Source of the DNA: Maniola hyperantus
Taxonomy: Eukaryota > Arthropoda > Insecta > Lepidoptera > Nymphalidae
Direction: 5' to 3'
Length of the DNA stretch: 64,000 bases
Assembly (NCBI RefSeq): GCF_902806685.2
Contig: NC_048560.1
Span: forward strand, 4,380,492-4,444,491
In this document: piece after piece, positions 43,556 through 53,465 of the stretch
Position numbering within the stretch: position 1 is the stretch's first letter
How the letters are laid out: every line of letters begins with the position of its first letter
The notes under the pieces: model-generated
The model's database searches: none
What the model was told of the DNA's origin: nothing
The model's input: only the letters and a program-made list of their open reading frames with translations
Position numbers and translations under genes: made by a program

Positions 43556-44109
43556 ATCACCTTTTGATTCACACCTTTCTTTTAAAACAAAATTCTGTTA
43601 CAATGTTAGACTTGCATTTACACAAGTTTAAAAATGTATTTAAAGTATGCTACTAGAAAAAGCATTTTACACAATCGAAAATTAGTATCTAACGTCATTC
43701 AACATGAAAATGTACCTACAATCGGCTCTCGGGATCCGTTGAAAAATGCGCAACAACCATTTTTATGACATCACGTAAACTGTAATGGTAAATTGTAAAA
43801 TCAAAAATGTATAGCTTCAGTTGTTCGTTTATGACTCGAAGGTGTGCAAACTGGGTATAAATTACTTCATGCCATGCAAATAAATCATTGTATTTCTTTG
43901 AACTCCGTGAGTACAAACATATTTTGATTCACACTTAAGTACTTACACTGTCCTACTAGCAATACTAGTTACTAACTGGGATGGTCCCAATAAAAATTTA
44001 CTTCTTTAAAACGATTATATTCACTCATTAGAAATGAATGCAAAGTAAAATCCTTTGTTTCGTTGAGTATAAGCTTTTATAAAATGATCCCGTGAAGTGT
44101 TTTTTTTTT
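43556..44109. other. Unique spacer
   Basis: No gene or repeat recognised. Confidence 0.35.
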
Positions 44110-44350
44110 TTTTTAATTCAGATACAAGTTAGCCCTTCACTGCAATCTTACCTGGTGGTAAGTGATGATGCAGTCTAAGATGATAGCGGGCTAACCTGGA
44201 AGGGGTATGGCAGTTTTTTATTAAACCCATACCCCTTTGGTTTCTACACGGCATCGTACCGGAACGCTAAATCGCTTGGCGGCACGGCTTTGCCGGTAGG
44301 GTGGCCACGGCCGAAGCCTCCCACCAGCAGCATTTCTAATACTATTCTGA
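44110..44350 (+). repeat. Family J element, long copy
   Basis: ttcagatacaagttagccct, tgcaatcttacctggtggta, aacctggaaggggtatggca, catcgtaccggaacgctaaa, ttgccggtagggtggccacg. A very common lepidopteran repeat; class unknown to me. Confidence 0.8.
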
Positions 44351-44419
44351 AGAAAGTATAAAAAATAATTCTTTATAGGTACTTTGACGTAAGATTTTTT
44401 ACTCCTTTATTACTTGTTA

Positions 44420-44535
44420 TCTCCCGAAGCCACCATGATTCAAACAAACGTCCCTCCCAGTGTTAGGGACAATACGCAGAGAAATTTTCACCTTTTATAA
44501 AATAAGGAAGGTCTGGCACGCGCTGGCCCTTAGGC
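44420..44535 (+). repeat. Family I element
   Basis: tctcccgaagccaccatgat, cgtccctcccagtgttaggg, ccttttataaaataaggaag. Confidence 0.7.
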
Positions 44536-44935
44536 TTAGGTTGCCCTACATGAAATAAAATAAAAAATAAAAAATTGATTTTATTCATTTAAAAAGCTGT
44601 ACACTCCTACTGTAAAATAAATGTAATTTACACTCAAAACATAATCCAAACTTACAATACAAAGCCTTCCATTGTATTCTATTCAATAAAAAAATAAAAA
44701 AACAAGGATCGCTCGGTTCGTGTTCTATTCTAAAAAAATGTAGGCTTCGTTTTGAAATTCATACAACATCAACTTCATTTTTAGTGCTTGTTTTGCGCTT
44801 TTCTTTTGATATTTTATTAAAATATCGTTTTCTACTCTAAGAAATAAAGCTGCTCTATAAAAACTCAATTTCACCTATTTCTATCTCTATGATTTCAACA
44901 TAACCACAGTCCTCGACAGATGAAACTTGTAACAA
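44536..44935. other. Unique AT-rich spacer
   Basis: No gene or repeat recognised. Confidence 0.35.
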
Positions 44936-44939
44936 AACC

Positions 44940-45235
44940 TAGGTTTCACCTACATTGGCACTTTCAGCCCGATCCTTCCAGTAGTTTGACTACATACATA
45001 CATCAGTCAGTCAGTTTTTCCTTTTATATATTTAGATTAGCTTATCCCCGCGACTTCGTCCGCGTGGACTACTTACATAAATTTCAAACCCCTATTTTAC
45101 CTCAAGGGTTTGAATTTTCCTTTCGTCGAAATAGCTATCTGCATGCCAAATTTCAGCCCGATCCGTCCAGTAGTTTAAACTGCAAACCAGTAGTCAGCCA
45201 GCTTTTCCTTTTATAGATATACCTATGTAGATATA
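44940..45235 (+). repeat. Two family B elements head to tail
   Basis: 44940-45037 is the 3' half of one copy (cagcccgatccttccagtag ... ttatatatttagatta). A second copy follows at once at 45038 (gcttatccccgcgacttcgt) and ends in tttatagata. Confidence 0.75.
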
Positions 45236-45469
45236 GATTTAGGTTGGCTTTAGATTTGTACTAATAAATATTACCTATTCCTCCTGTGCTAATAATATTA
45301 CCGTGTATACCTATTCCATTTCTAATCACGTGAAACAAAAGGCCCCAGCCCCCAACACACTGTTCACATATCAACTGTCAGTGCGTCCGGACTCCCGTCA
45401 CAGTGAATAAGGCTTGGAAACTTTTCGCTTGGAAAAATGCGAAACGGACGCATATGCTACTTGTGTCAT

Positions 45470-45805
45470 CAGCATCATCATCAACCGATAGATAACACGG
45501 TCTTGCGCCACTTGAATCCAGCGGCTCCCTGCGACTCTTCTGATATCGTCCGTCCACCTAGTGGGGAGTCTTCCAACACTGTGTCTTGCGAGGTCGCCAT
45601 TCCAGCACCTTGAGACCCCAACGTCTATCGGTTGTACGAACTATGTGCCCTGCGCATTGCCACTTCAGCTTCGCAATCCGTTGAGCTGTGTTGGTTACTC
45701 TAGTTCTCCTTCGGATCTCCTCATTTCTGTATTGATCACGTAGAGAAACTCCAAGCATAGCTCTCTCCATCGCCCGCTGAGCGACTCTGAGCTTTCTTAT
45801 GAACT
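45470..45805 (-). mobile_element. RTE-type LINE C-terminal fragment
   Basis: The minus frame from 45770 reads MERAMLGVSLRDQYRNEEIR, then RRTRVTNTAQRIAKLKWQ and CAGHIVRTTDRRWGLKVLEW. This is the cleanest copy of this ORF end in the window, though it is shifted near the end. Confidence 0.85.
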
Positions 45806-45807
45806 TT

Positions 45808-45871
45808 CGTGTGACTTAGATATTTTAAAGCGGCTACTTGTGTAGCCACTTCAAAATATCTAAGTCACACG
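45808..45871. repeat. 30-bp hairpin with 4-nt loop
   Basis: 45808-45837 pairs with 45842-45871 with two mismatches (cgtgtgacttagatatttt... stem). It abuts the LINE fragment. Confidence 0.85.
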
Positions 45872-45959
45872 CGAACCTGGGACTCCACGCGGAAAAAATC
45901 GCTAAGAAATGGCTTTGAAATTTGAAGGTTTGACCTACCTAGTAGTCCTACGTAGTAGT

Positions 45960-46075
45960 AGATTTTTTTTAAATATTCTCATTAATAATGAATTCAAGCC
46001 CCATAAACTACCGCTATACAAGAAATCACATCATTTTATTACTAGAGTCCAAGACCCTATTGCATAAAGGTTGAA
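45960..46075 (-). repeat. Family M, right end
   Basis: ccccataaactaccgctata and attactagagtccaagaccc, complementary to 16120-16215. Confidence 0.65.
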
Positions 46076-46620
46076 TATGACAAGGACAGGGCCATTAAAC
46101 AAGCAAAATGGCACCGACTCCTTGTCCTAAAATGTTTATTTAGCACCAATGCAACCTCAGTGACGTCTAGATTTCAAACGGGTCGTTCATTTAGCATCTA
46201 AGAGGTGGCGCTGATTTGTTTGGTTCCAAAACCGTGAAAAATGTTGTTCGCTTGGGCATATCTTGTCATTTATAACGATATCTTGTCATTTATAACGATG
46301 AATATGACACAATATGTCATCTGAATGGTCCCCTCTTGGATGAAGGTCCCCTAAAGAAGCCCCTATTTTGACTATAAATTCCTGTGTTAATGATGTAACA
46401 AACAGCAAACGAATAAAATTTTAGGTTAAGGACAATCCAATTTAAAAATGACAAGACAATTAATAACATTAGGAAGGCGGCGACAAGATGTAATTTATAC
46501 TTCAAAGACGCGCCGAATTATCTCAATTGCGAGATCGGAACGAACGCGAGCCTTGTTTAATGTTTACCGACAAATAAAAGGACAAGAGATTAGGAATTAT
46601 TGCTTCTTAGAGCCAACGCA
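46076..46620. other. Unique, with a 20-bp tandem duplication
   Basis: atcttgtcatttataacgat is present twice in a row at about 46259-46298. A 73-codon frame at 46448-46669 is not supported. Confidence 0.4.
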
Positions 46621-46624
46621 TTCA

Positions 46625-46695
46625 GACGGAGTGGAGCGTAGTGGATTGGAGTGGAGTGGAGCGGAGTAGAGCGAAGTGGAGTGAAGCGGACTAGA
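46625..46695 (+). repeat. (GTGGA)n-type minisatellite
   Basis: Pentamers gtgga, gcgga, gtaga and gcgaa repeat for about 70 bp. Confidence 0.8.
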
Positions 46696-46714
46696 GATTT
46701 TTTAATAACAACCT

Positions 46715-46885
46715 TAACTCTGGTCGATTGCGGAAAAATGCACCCATCATTATTACAATCGTAATTGTTGTGATTGGCTGAATTTATAATATTCTTGTTG
46801 CAACATAATGCTTTGTAGCCAATATAGAGCGAGCGTCAACCAATCAGAGGTGATTGCGATCGTGACATTGTAGCTGTCATCTGTA
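46715..46885 (+). mobile_element. MITE (family M), left part
   Basis: ggtcgattgcggaaaaatgc, caatcagaggtgattgcgat, gtgacattgtagctgtcat. Confidence 0.65.
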
Positions 46886-47270
46886 TATATAAAATTCAAA
46901 GTCCTGACTGACTGACTTACGAGTATATATCAACGCACAAGCTAAACCGCTAGTCCTAGAGACATAAAATTGGGAGGGTATCCACTAAGAAAGGATTTTT
47001 CGAAATTCCACCTCTAATTGGGTTAAGTATGGTGGTTACAGTACCCTGGTGGCTTACAGTAACCATCCCCTTTTCCCCCCAGTTCCCAGGGTAACACAAA
47101 CCGGGTGTGTATTAATAAACTTGCACCACTGAAGCGGAACTAGCGGCTCGAAAGTTTACCAATAGCAAACTTTGAGATTGTATAGTAGACTTCCTATGTG
47201 TTACTTGTATTTATTGTATGTACTGTATATTATTGTTAAACCTATGAAACTAATATTAAAACATAACCTA
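46886..47270. other. Spacer with a family B scrap
   Basis: 46886-47030 looks like a diverged family B copy (tatcaacgcacaagctaaac, tccactaagaaaggattttt). No gene. Confidence 0.4.
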
Positions 47271-47273
47271 ACA

Positions 47274-47510
47274 AGCCCTGATAGCCTAGTAGTTAAGATG
47301 TCAGCCTCCTATACGGGAGGTTGGGGGTTCGATATCGGGCACGCACCTCTTACTTTTCAGAGTTATATGCGTTTTAAGAAAACTGCATGCCTGAGAGTTC
47401 TCCACAATGTACTCAAAGGTATGTTAAGTCTGCCAATCCGCACATGGCCAGCGTGGTAGACATGGCCAAACCCTTCTCACTCTGAGAGGAGACCCGTAAT
47501 CTGTAGAAGG
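47274..47510 (+). mobile_element. SINE-1, internally shortened
   Basis: tgatagcctagtagttaaga, gggttcgatatcgggcac, ctgagagttctccacaatgt and gagaggagacccgtaatctg. Confidence 0.85.
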
Positions 47511-47514
47511 TACA

Positions 47515-47945
47515 TGCATTTTTGCACGACGCGTGCACATCAACTCAGAAATGTCTATTCTTTGTTCTAACTAGAATGAGTCTGTGTCACTTAGCTGCGT
47601 CGTAGCATACTCTCGTAGCATACTCAAAATCTGTTCTGTTCTGTGCTACGCCAGCTACGTCTCAGCATACGCGCAGACTGAGCCTTGAGCTATTGAGCTA
47701 TATAAGCCTTCAATTGTCAGTTTTGTTGATAAGCTTATTTTTGCACATCGGAGACAGTGGCATAGTTTTCGGAAACGATAGATGTCGTGCTCGCGTGTCT
47801 GTGTCGTATAAATCCGTGACAAAGTCTCGATTTGACCTTCGTAGATAGTGCATCGGATATCGATGTCAATGATGATTGTTTACGACTTGATTGACTCGAT
47901 CTTGTCTAGATATTAATATAAGTAATGCACTTGTTATACAAGAGA
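47515..47945 (+). other. Unique 430-bp insert, possible solo LTR
   Basis: It interrupts a SINE-1 tail on the left and abuts a family B element on the right. It contains TATATAAG (47699-47706) followed by TCAGT (47717-47721). I see no convincing TG...CA ends or matching duplication, so LTR identity is a guess. Confidence 0.25.
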
Positions 47946-47947
47946 TA

Positions 47948-48155
47948 AATCTAAATATATAAAAGGAAAAGGTTGACTGGCTGACAGATCTATCAACGCA
48001 CAGCTCAAATTACTAGATGAATCGAACTGGATAGCTATAATGACGTTGGCATCCGCTAAGAAATGATTTTTGAATAATAAACCCCTAACGGGTACAATAG
48101 GGGGTTGAAATTTGTGAAATCGAACCCGACGAAATCGCGGCAATAAGCTGTCAAG
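47948..48155 (-). repeat. Family B element
   Basis: atctaaatatataaaaggaa, tctatcaacgcacagctcaa, gcatccgctaagaaatgatt, gaaatcgcggcaataagct. Confidence 0.8.
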
Positions 48156-48164
48156 TCTGAAGAA

Positions 48165-48275
48165 TTCTGGCAATCCACACTTCGCCAGTGTCTCGTACTA
48201 TGTTCTAAACCCACATCATTCTGAGAGAAGACCCGTCCTCAGTAGTGGGCCGGCGATGGGTTGATCACGATGAAA
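48165..48275 (+). mobile_element. SINE-1 tail fragment
   Basis: ctggcaatccacacttcgcc, gagagaagacccgtcctcag and gccggcgatgggttgatcac. Confidence 0.75.
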
Positions 48276-48375
48276 CGTCCATGAGCTTTCGTTTCAAATG
48301 CAACGGAAGGGGGTAAAATAGGGGGTTGAAATTAGTGAAATCCACGCCGACGAAATAGCGGGAATAAGCTAGTTC

Positions 48376-48830
48376 CACAATAAAACCATATCAACATGCA
48401 GAATTATTGTTTAAGCGCACAATAATAAGCAATTTTTCACGCAAATTGCTTAATTTCCCATAATAAGTACCTTAACACAATAGCTTTGGCAAACAATACG
48501 ATACTTACAATTAAAATGGGTAATCCGATTCAAAAATCACACGTTATTGTCACTCGCGCGATGAAAATTAATTCTGTGCAGGCGTACATCCGCTCCCGAC
48601 GGTTGGCCAGACCACACTGGCTAGGATTTCAGATTGTCAGAGTTTCAGACGCTTTCAGGACTCGCATCGATAAGGGAGGGCTACATTACTGAAACTTAAA
48701 AAGCTGGATAGTTTATGAAATGAATCAAAACTTTGTTACATATAACTTTCATACTGGCAACTAAGGAGGAGAGGCCGTACCTTAAAAGGGCCAGTGCCTT
48801 CCCATCCCTAATTAGGAACAAATACAAAGG
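48376..48830. other. Unique spacer
   Basis: A 68-codon plus frame (48486-48692, MGNPIQKSH...) is unsupported. The end of the stretch, cttcccatccctaatta, belongs to the LINE-like block that follows. Confidence 0.35.
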
Positions 48831-48831
48831 A

Positions 48832-48852
48832 TATATGTGTGTGTGTGTGTGT
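48832..48852. repeat. (GT)n microsatellite
   Basis: atgtgtgtgtgtgtgtgt run. Confidence 0.9.
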
Positions 48853-48999
48853 ACGTGAGTGCCTGTGTCTGTGTTTCAAGATCAGATGGATATTTTGTAC
48901 AATGTACGAGTATGTATTCACTAGTTTTTCTGTTTCACATCTTCGACAAGCCAACCAAACAAACACCCTTGCGCATTTGTAATATGTGTACTGTGTAGT

Positions 49000-49172
49000 G
49001 ATGTAAATGGGGTTACAACCCTCAGCACACATTTGCAAAATGCAACCGCCGAGTTTCTTGCTGGTTCTTCTCGATAGGAACGGCACTTCGAACCGGTGGT
49101 AAATAATTTTGACGATTTAAAAGTACTTGTAAAAGTTTACTAGAATAAAAATATATGCTATTCTATTCTATT
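49000..49172 (+). mobile_element. LINE 3' end fragment
   Basis: gccgagtttcttgctggttc, ttctcgataggaacggcact and aaagtacttgtaaaagttta. A very common 3' block of insect LINE debris, ending in ctattctattctattc. Confidence 0.65.
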
Positions 49173-49186
49173 CAGCAATCCATAGT

Positions 49187-49398
49187 TATATTAAAAATGC
49201 GAAAGTGCGTCTGTCTGACTGTCTGCTAGCTTTTCACGAGCCATTCGTACAACTGATTTTATAAAATTTGGTACAGAGATAGCTTCCATCCCGGGGAAGG
49301 ACAAGGCTACTTTTTATCGCGGAAAATCAAAGTGTTCCCATGGCTTTTTAAAAACCTAAGTAAATCCACGCAGATGAAGTCTCGGGCGTCAGCTAGTG
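49187..49398 (+). repeat. Family D element, full length
   Basis: atattaaaaatgcgaaagtg, tgactgtctgctagcttttc, ccggggaaggacaaggctac, and ctcgggcgtcagctagtgag. Confidence 0.8.
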
Positions 49399-49680
49399 AG
49401 GTATACTACGCAGAAAGAGAGGTGGCGATATTCTTTCGTATATCGTCACGTTGGTGAAACCTGCGCCTTATATAACACAGTAGAAGGAACCCCCATCTTC
49501 GTAATGATAATTCTCTGTCGGCAAGAATTCGTAAATTCAGCCATCCAGCCGTTTCACAGACATCTTTGATTGTGGTTAGGATTATTATCTACCTTTGCGC
49601 GTGACGTCTCTTGAGGTTATTTCAGTATTAAATTAATGAAGCGTCACAAAGAATTTCGATTATCTTCTTATTCCATAGTC
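49399..49680. other. Unique spacer
   Basis: No gene or repeat recognised. Confidence 0.35.
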
Positions 49681-49739
49681 ACATTATAAATGCAAAAGTG
49701 TATATCTGTCTGTCTGCTAGCTTTTCACGGCTCATCCGT

Positions 49740-49786
49740 CTGTTTCACTCGCACTTACAGATCGTAGGTAAGTGCGAGCGAAACAG
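49740..49786. repeat. 19-bp hairpin at a family D break point
   Basis: 49740-49758 pairs with 49768-49786 with one mismatch (ctgtttcactcgcacttac). The left arm is the end of a truncated family D copy (49685-49740). Confidence 0.8.
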
Positions 49787-49799
49787 ACAGATAACTCGA

Positions 49800-50084
49800 C
49801 GACTCAGTTTAAAATGCGTCGACTATAGTCAAAGTCAAAGTTAATGTAAAATTTATGTTATGGTAATCATTAATTAAGGTAACTTAAAATTACTTAAAGC
49901 TACGAGGGTTCTTTTACCTATGTACAATAAGGACCGACGTAGCGAGGACGTAGCATATACCTACGCCTTCGTAGCACAGTCACCTGTGTTCTACATTCAC
50001 CAGTTTGGACTTTGCTGATGCACAAGGGACTTGGAGATGGGATGACAGTCAGTAAGTCAGTACCTTTCTTTTTATAGGACTAAA
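49800..50084. other. Unique spacer
   Basis: No gene or repeat recognised. Confidence 0.35.
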
Positions 50085-50089
50085 TGGTG

Positions 50090-50476
50090 CATATGACTTC
50101 GTATACGTGGATTTTGGTTTTTGAAATTACGTAGGAATTCTTAGAAAAATTAGCCTTTATCCATCCTCGGGATGACTCTTAAGAGCCTCAATAGCTCAAC
50201 CGGTAAAGGACTGGACTGAAAACCGAAAGGTCGACGGTTCAAACCCCGCCCGTTGCACTATTGTCGTACCTACTCCTAGCACAAGCCTGACGCTTAGTTG
50301 GAGAGGAAAGGGGAATATTTGTCATTTAACATGACTAATATTCTTTTTAAAAAAAAAAAAAACTCTGTACCAAATTTCATTAAAATCGGTTGAACGGATG
50401 AGCCATGAAAAGCTAGCAGATAGATAGACAGATAGACAGACAGACACACTTTTGCATTTGTAATATTAGTATGGAG
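50090..50476 (-). repeat. Family D element split by SINE-2
   Basis: 50090-50185 (tacgtggattttggtttttg, atcctcgggatgactct) and 50358-50476 (actctgtaccaaatttcatt ... aatattagtatgga) are one D copy. SINE-2 lies between, with ACTCT on both sides. Confidence 0.75.
50188..50357 (+). mobile_element. tRNA-Phe-like SINE (SINE-2)
   Basis: The head reads aatagctcaaccggtaaagg (A-box) ... ggactgaaaaccgaaaggtc ... cggttcaaaccccgcc (B-box). The anticodon loop ctgaaaa gives GAA, as in tRNA-Phe. The acceptor strands do not pair, so this is not a working tRNA. The body tgtcgtacctactcctagca follows, and the tail is an A run. A second copy lies inverted at 51245-51433. Confidence 0.85.
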
Positions 50477-50576
50477 GATTTTAATGGTTGTGAAATACAG
50501 ATAGACAAGCAGATAAACTGGACCAAACCACGGCACTCTAAAAAGCTAAATTTAGCTTAAATACTGTCTATCTTTA

Positions 50577-51025
50577 TAAAAACCGGCTAAATGCGAGTCA
50601 AAATCGCGCACTGAGGATTCCGTACTGCAGTCGTATTTTTTCGACTTTTTGCACGATAAATCAAAAACTATTATGCATAAAAATAAATAAAAATCTGTTT
50701 TAGAACGCACAAGTGAAGCCCTTTCATATGATACCCCACTTCATATAGTTATCTTACTTCGAAAGTTGAAAATAGCAATATTTGTTCATGACCACAATTA
50801 ATTTTTTTTTTTGTGTGGTGTTCACTGTTCAGATTTTTCCCCGAATATTTGCTATGAGACCTACCTACCTGCCAAATTTCATGATTCTAGGTCAACGGGA
50901 AGTACCCTGTAGGTTTTTTGCCAAACCTACAGGGTAAACAGACCGATAGACAGACAGACAACAAAGTGATCCTATAAGGGTTCCGTTTTTCCTTTTAGTT
51001 GTTAACGCGTTTAGGGTACGGAACC
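50577..51025 (-). repeat. Family E element, full length, ending in a palindrome
   Basis: aaaaccggctaaatgcgagt, cactgaggattccgtactgc ... aagggttccgtttttccttt. It ends in the 28-bp perfect stem described at 50998-51057. Confidence 0.85.
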
Positions 51026-51057
51026 TTAGGGTTCCGTACCCTAAACGCGTTAACAAC
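50998..51057. repeat. Perfect 28-bp hairpin
   Basis: 50998-51025 and 51030-51057 are exactly complementary around a 4-nt loop. The arms start gttgttaacgcgtttagggt. Confidence 0.95.
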
Positions 51058-51244
51058 GAATTTTTAGAAATTCGATGTGTTATCTTTAATTCTTGTTTTA
51101 TCCGTCGAGGGTGTTTGTGTGGCGCGAACATTAATCTACGTCACAAGCTGAAGTTGGATGCGGAGTAAACAGGAAAATGGTATCACGTCACATTCTTCAC
51201 CCAAAAAGTCATCATAAATCATTAGGCCTGACCTAACAGTCCCC
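51058..51244. other. Unique spacer
   Basis: No gene or repeat recognised. Confidence 0.35.
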
Positions 51245-51433
51245 GGCGGTTTTTTTTTTCTTTTTTAAAAAGAATATTAGCCATGTTAAATGACTAATAT
51301 TCCCCTTTCCTCTCCAACTAAGCGTCAAGCTCGTGCTAGGAGTAGGTACGACAATAGTGCAACGGGCGGGGTTTGAACCGTCGACCTTTCGGTTTTCAGT
51401 CCACTCCTTTACCGGTTGAGTTATTGAGGCTCT
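51245..51433 (-). mobile_element. tRNA-Phe-like SINE (SINE-2), second copy
   Basis: T run on the left, ggggtttgaaccgtcgacct (B-box complement), ccggttgagttattgaggct (A-box complement). Confidence 0.85.
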
Positions 51434-51474
51434 AAATGTTGTACCTTGGATTGCATTTTTTTTATTCAGATACA

Positions 51475-51541
51475 AGTCCTAACCACTAGGCTATCACAGC
51501 TTCACTAGGCTATCACAGCTTCACTAGGCTATCACAACTTT
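51475..51541 (-). repeat. SINE-1 head present three times in tandem
   Basis: cactaggctatcacagctt occurs three times in a row with a 19-20 bp period. No SINE body is attached. Confidence 0.85.
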
Positions 51542-51868
51542 GAATCTCATAATATACCTACCTGGCCATAATTTGAATCATTTAGTTTTAACCACTGAGC
51601 TATCGTGGCATTAAGGTAGGTCATTCACTAGCACAAAATTAGCGTGCCAACAAAGCTAATTAAAGATCTAAAAGCTACCCTATACCTTTAACTAACAAAG
51701 TTAACAGAAATTATGTTAATTATTTCATCGCACGCCATTCAGACGTTTCAAAATCTTAAAAATATACTTTATTGCTTTTCAAAATATTATACAAATTAAT
51801 ATTATTTTATAATTTCTGTAAATGTAAGTAACATTTACAGAAATTAAATTATTAAAAAAGCTTTTATA
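51542..51868. other. Unique AT-rich spacer
   Basis: A 14-nt inverted pair, taatttctgtaaatg / catttacagaaatta, lies at about 51810-51846. No gene. Confidence 0.4.
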
Positions 51869-51869
51869 A

Positions 51870-52076
51870 GTTACTAGCTGCCCCGGCGAACTTCGTACCG
51901 CCTAACAGTCGATTCTTTTTCAGGCAATTTTTTAAATTTTTCTCTCCGTAAGAACCATCCTCGTACTTCAAGGTACCTCGTACTACTTACATTATAAAAA
52001 AAGAATTAGCGAAATCGGTTCGCGATGCGATGAGCAACACATTTAGTTATTCATTTTTATATTAGTTAGAGTCTAG
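51870..52076 (+). repeat. Family O element
   Basis: actagctgccccggcgaact, ctctccgtaagaaccatcct, gaaatcggttcgcgatgcg. Confidence 0.65.
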
Positions 52077-52079
52077 GGC

Positions 52080-52282
52080 AAACTTAGTGAGGTGGGGCTT
52101 CATCTATGGGCATGATACGGAATGCATCTGCGGCCATCCGAGACAGACCATTGCGCACATGACTGGGTGCCCTGCGTGCCCGACAACCTGCACGAACGAG
52201 CTTAGCTTCGTGCTTCGTGTAGCTCTACACGAAGGCTTTTTGGGCTGCCCGTATTTGAATAACCGTCGACTCGAGTAGAAGC
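52080..52282 (+). mobile_element. LINE ORF2 end with a CxC...H...C knuckle
   Basis: The plus frame reads RWGFIYGHDTECICGHPRQ, then TIAHMTGCPACPTTC. Cys-x-Cys, His and Cys spacing matches the zinc-knuckle-like box at the end of many insect non-LTR ORF2 proteins. It ends at a stop at 52276-52278. Confidence 0.7.
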
Positions 52283-52419
52283 AGAAGCAAAATAAACCAA
52301 ATATTTCGTTTAGTGATGACTCACGTTTTCTTAACACGAATGCCCGAAAGAAAAAAAAATAATGCAGAACCGTTGCGTAGTACTGATAATCTACACTGTG
52401 GCGATGCACAACCGATTCG

Positions 52420-53060
52420 GGGGCGTCTATGTAAGGTTGCCTGTCCACCGGTGCGGAGCTAGATAGCGGAGTGGAGGGAGAAAATGACACGGAAAGGTGT
52501 TGCGGACTATATCTGTCCATAGACACGGCGCTAGGCAGCGGAGAGGAGAGAGCAAGTAATGCGGAGCGGATTTGCAGACTGTGTTTTATGTTTTTCCATA
52601 CGCGGAGCTAGCCCCGCTCCACTTCTCCGCTTCTCTCCTTTATGAGGACTTGCGGGTGACGATGTTGGATGGGATCGTACGCGGGGAAGCGGGGCCGGTC
52701 TTCTACACGGACCTCGTCTCATCGGCGGGGAACTACAATCGGCTACAGGAATTCGCGCACCATTGGCATAAGAGGCGAAGCAGCTCGCAGCGTACAGGTG
52801 CCAAGCCGGCACCACGGAGGAACAGCAGCGGGGATCTCAGCTGTGCTAGTGACATCTAGCCCCCAAGGGGGGAGAGTGAGCATAAGGGACAAGGTAGAGA
52901 CAAAATAATTTGTAGGGAGTCAAGAAAGCGCCCCGGGAAAATGCCAAGAGCAAGTACCGAACGTGCGCCCTCCCGCGATTCGGCCCATATAACCGAGAGG
53001 TTGGTGGGGTCATGGGAGGTGGAGGGTTGCTCCGCTCCGCTTCTCCGGTACGCGATAAAA
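52420..53060 (+). mobile_element. GC-rich LINE 3' region with ORF2 end
   Basis: Unlike the AT-rich surroundings. A plus frame includes VTMLDGIVRGEAGPVFYTD and LVSSAGNYNRLQEFAHHWH, ending KRRSSS. This 'G.IVrGEAGPV.ytDLVss..Nf.rl..FA..Wh..Rr' block is an ORF2 terminus I know from insect LINEs (R1-like by memory). The rest (52860-53060) looks like a 3' UTR. Confidence 0.6.
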
Positions 53061-53194
53061 TGTATGATTTTTTAAACTGGTCCGCTAATCCCTGTCCTCT
53101 TTACAATCGTTATTATTTAATAAAATGAATTGAAATTAAAAGCAACAATATTACAAAACAATAGCTCTAATTAAAATTGTAAATGAATAGCTTA
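53061..53194. other. AT-rich spacer
   Basis: No gene. Confidence 0.35.
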
Positions 53195-53280
53195 ACAGCT
53201 TAATAGCCGGCCGTTTCCAGGCCATTGGGCGCGACAGGTCATCCGCGGCGAGTGACAAATTAATGAATCATTATTACCCT
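53195..53280 (+). repeat. 'ccaggccattgggcgcg' repeat (family R), copy 1 end
   Basis: tttccaggccattgggcgcg, acaggtcatccgcggcgagt and gacaaattaatgaatcatta. Related blocks at 53575-53760, 54070-54180, 54290-54412, 55218-55392 and 55630-55825. Confidence 0.7.
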
Positions 53281-53339
53281 TGGATGATATGATTACCCGC
53301 CCCGACTTCACACGAGTGCAGTATAGATACTAAATGTGG

Positions 53340-53465
53340 TGTCAGTGTGGTTTTTTTTAATATTTTAATATTTTTTTGTGGTATCATAATCAGCTATAAT
53401 CAGTTATCATCAGTACTATCACCTGTCTTCGTTTTTGCTAGCGTTCTGGTTACACTCTGTATAGG
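53340..53465 (-). mobile_element. Family L MITE, partial copy
   Basis: cagttatcatcagtactatc, acctgtcttcgtttttgcta and gcgttctggttacactctgt. Confidence 0.7.

Noticed and set aside
48486..48692. MGNPIQKS... frame as another myristoylated protein
   Set aside because: Unlike the exon at 31477-31558 it has no splice donor, weak composition and no neighbours; likely chance.
50188..50265. Possible tRNA-Phe gene
   Set aside because: Anticodon loop and boxes are present, but the acceptor strands do not pair and a SINE body with an A tail follows. A second copy lies at 51245-51433.
52104..52526. 140-codon minus-strand frame
   Set aside because: Antisense to a recognised LINE ORF end and its GC-rich 3' region.
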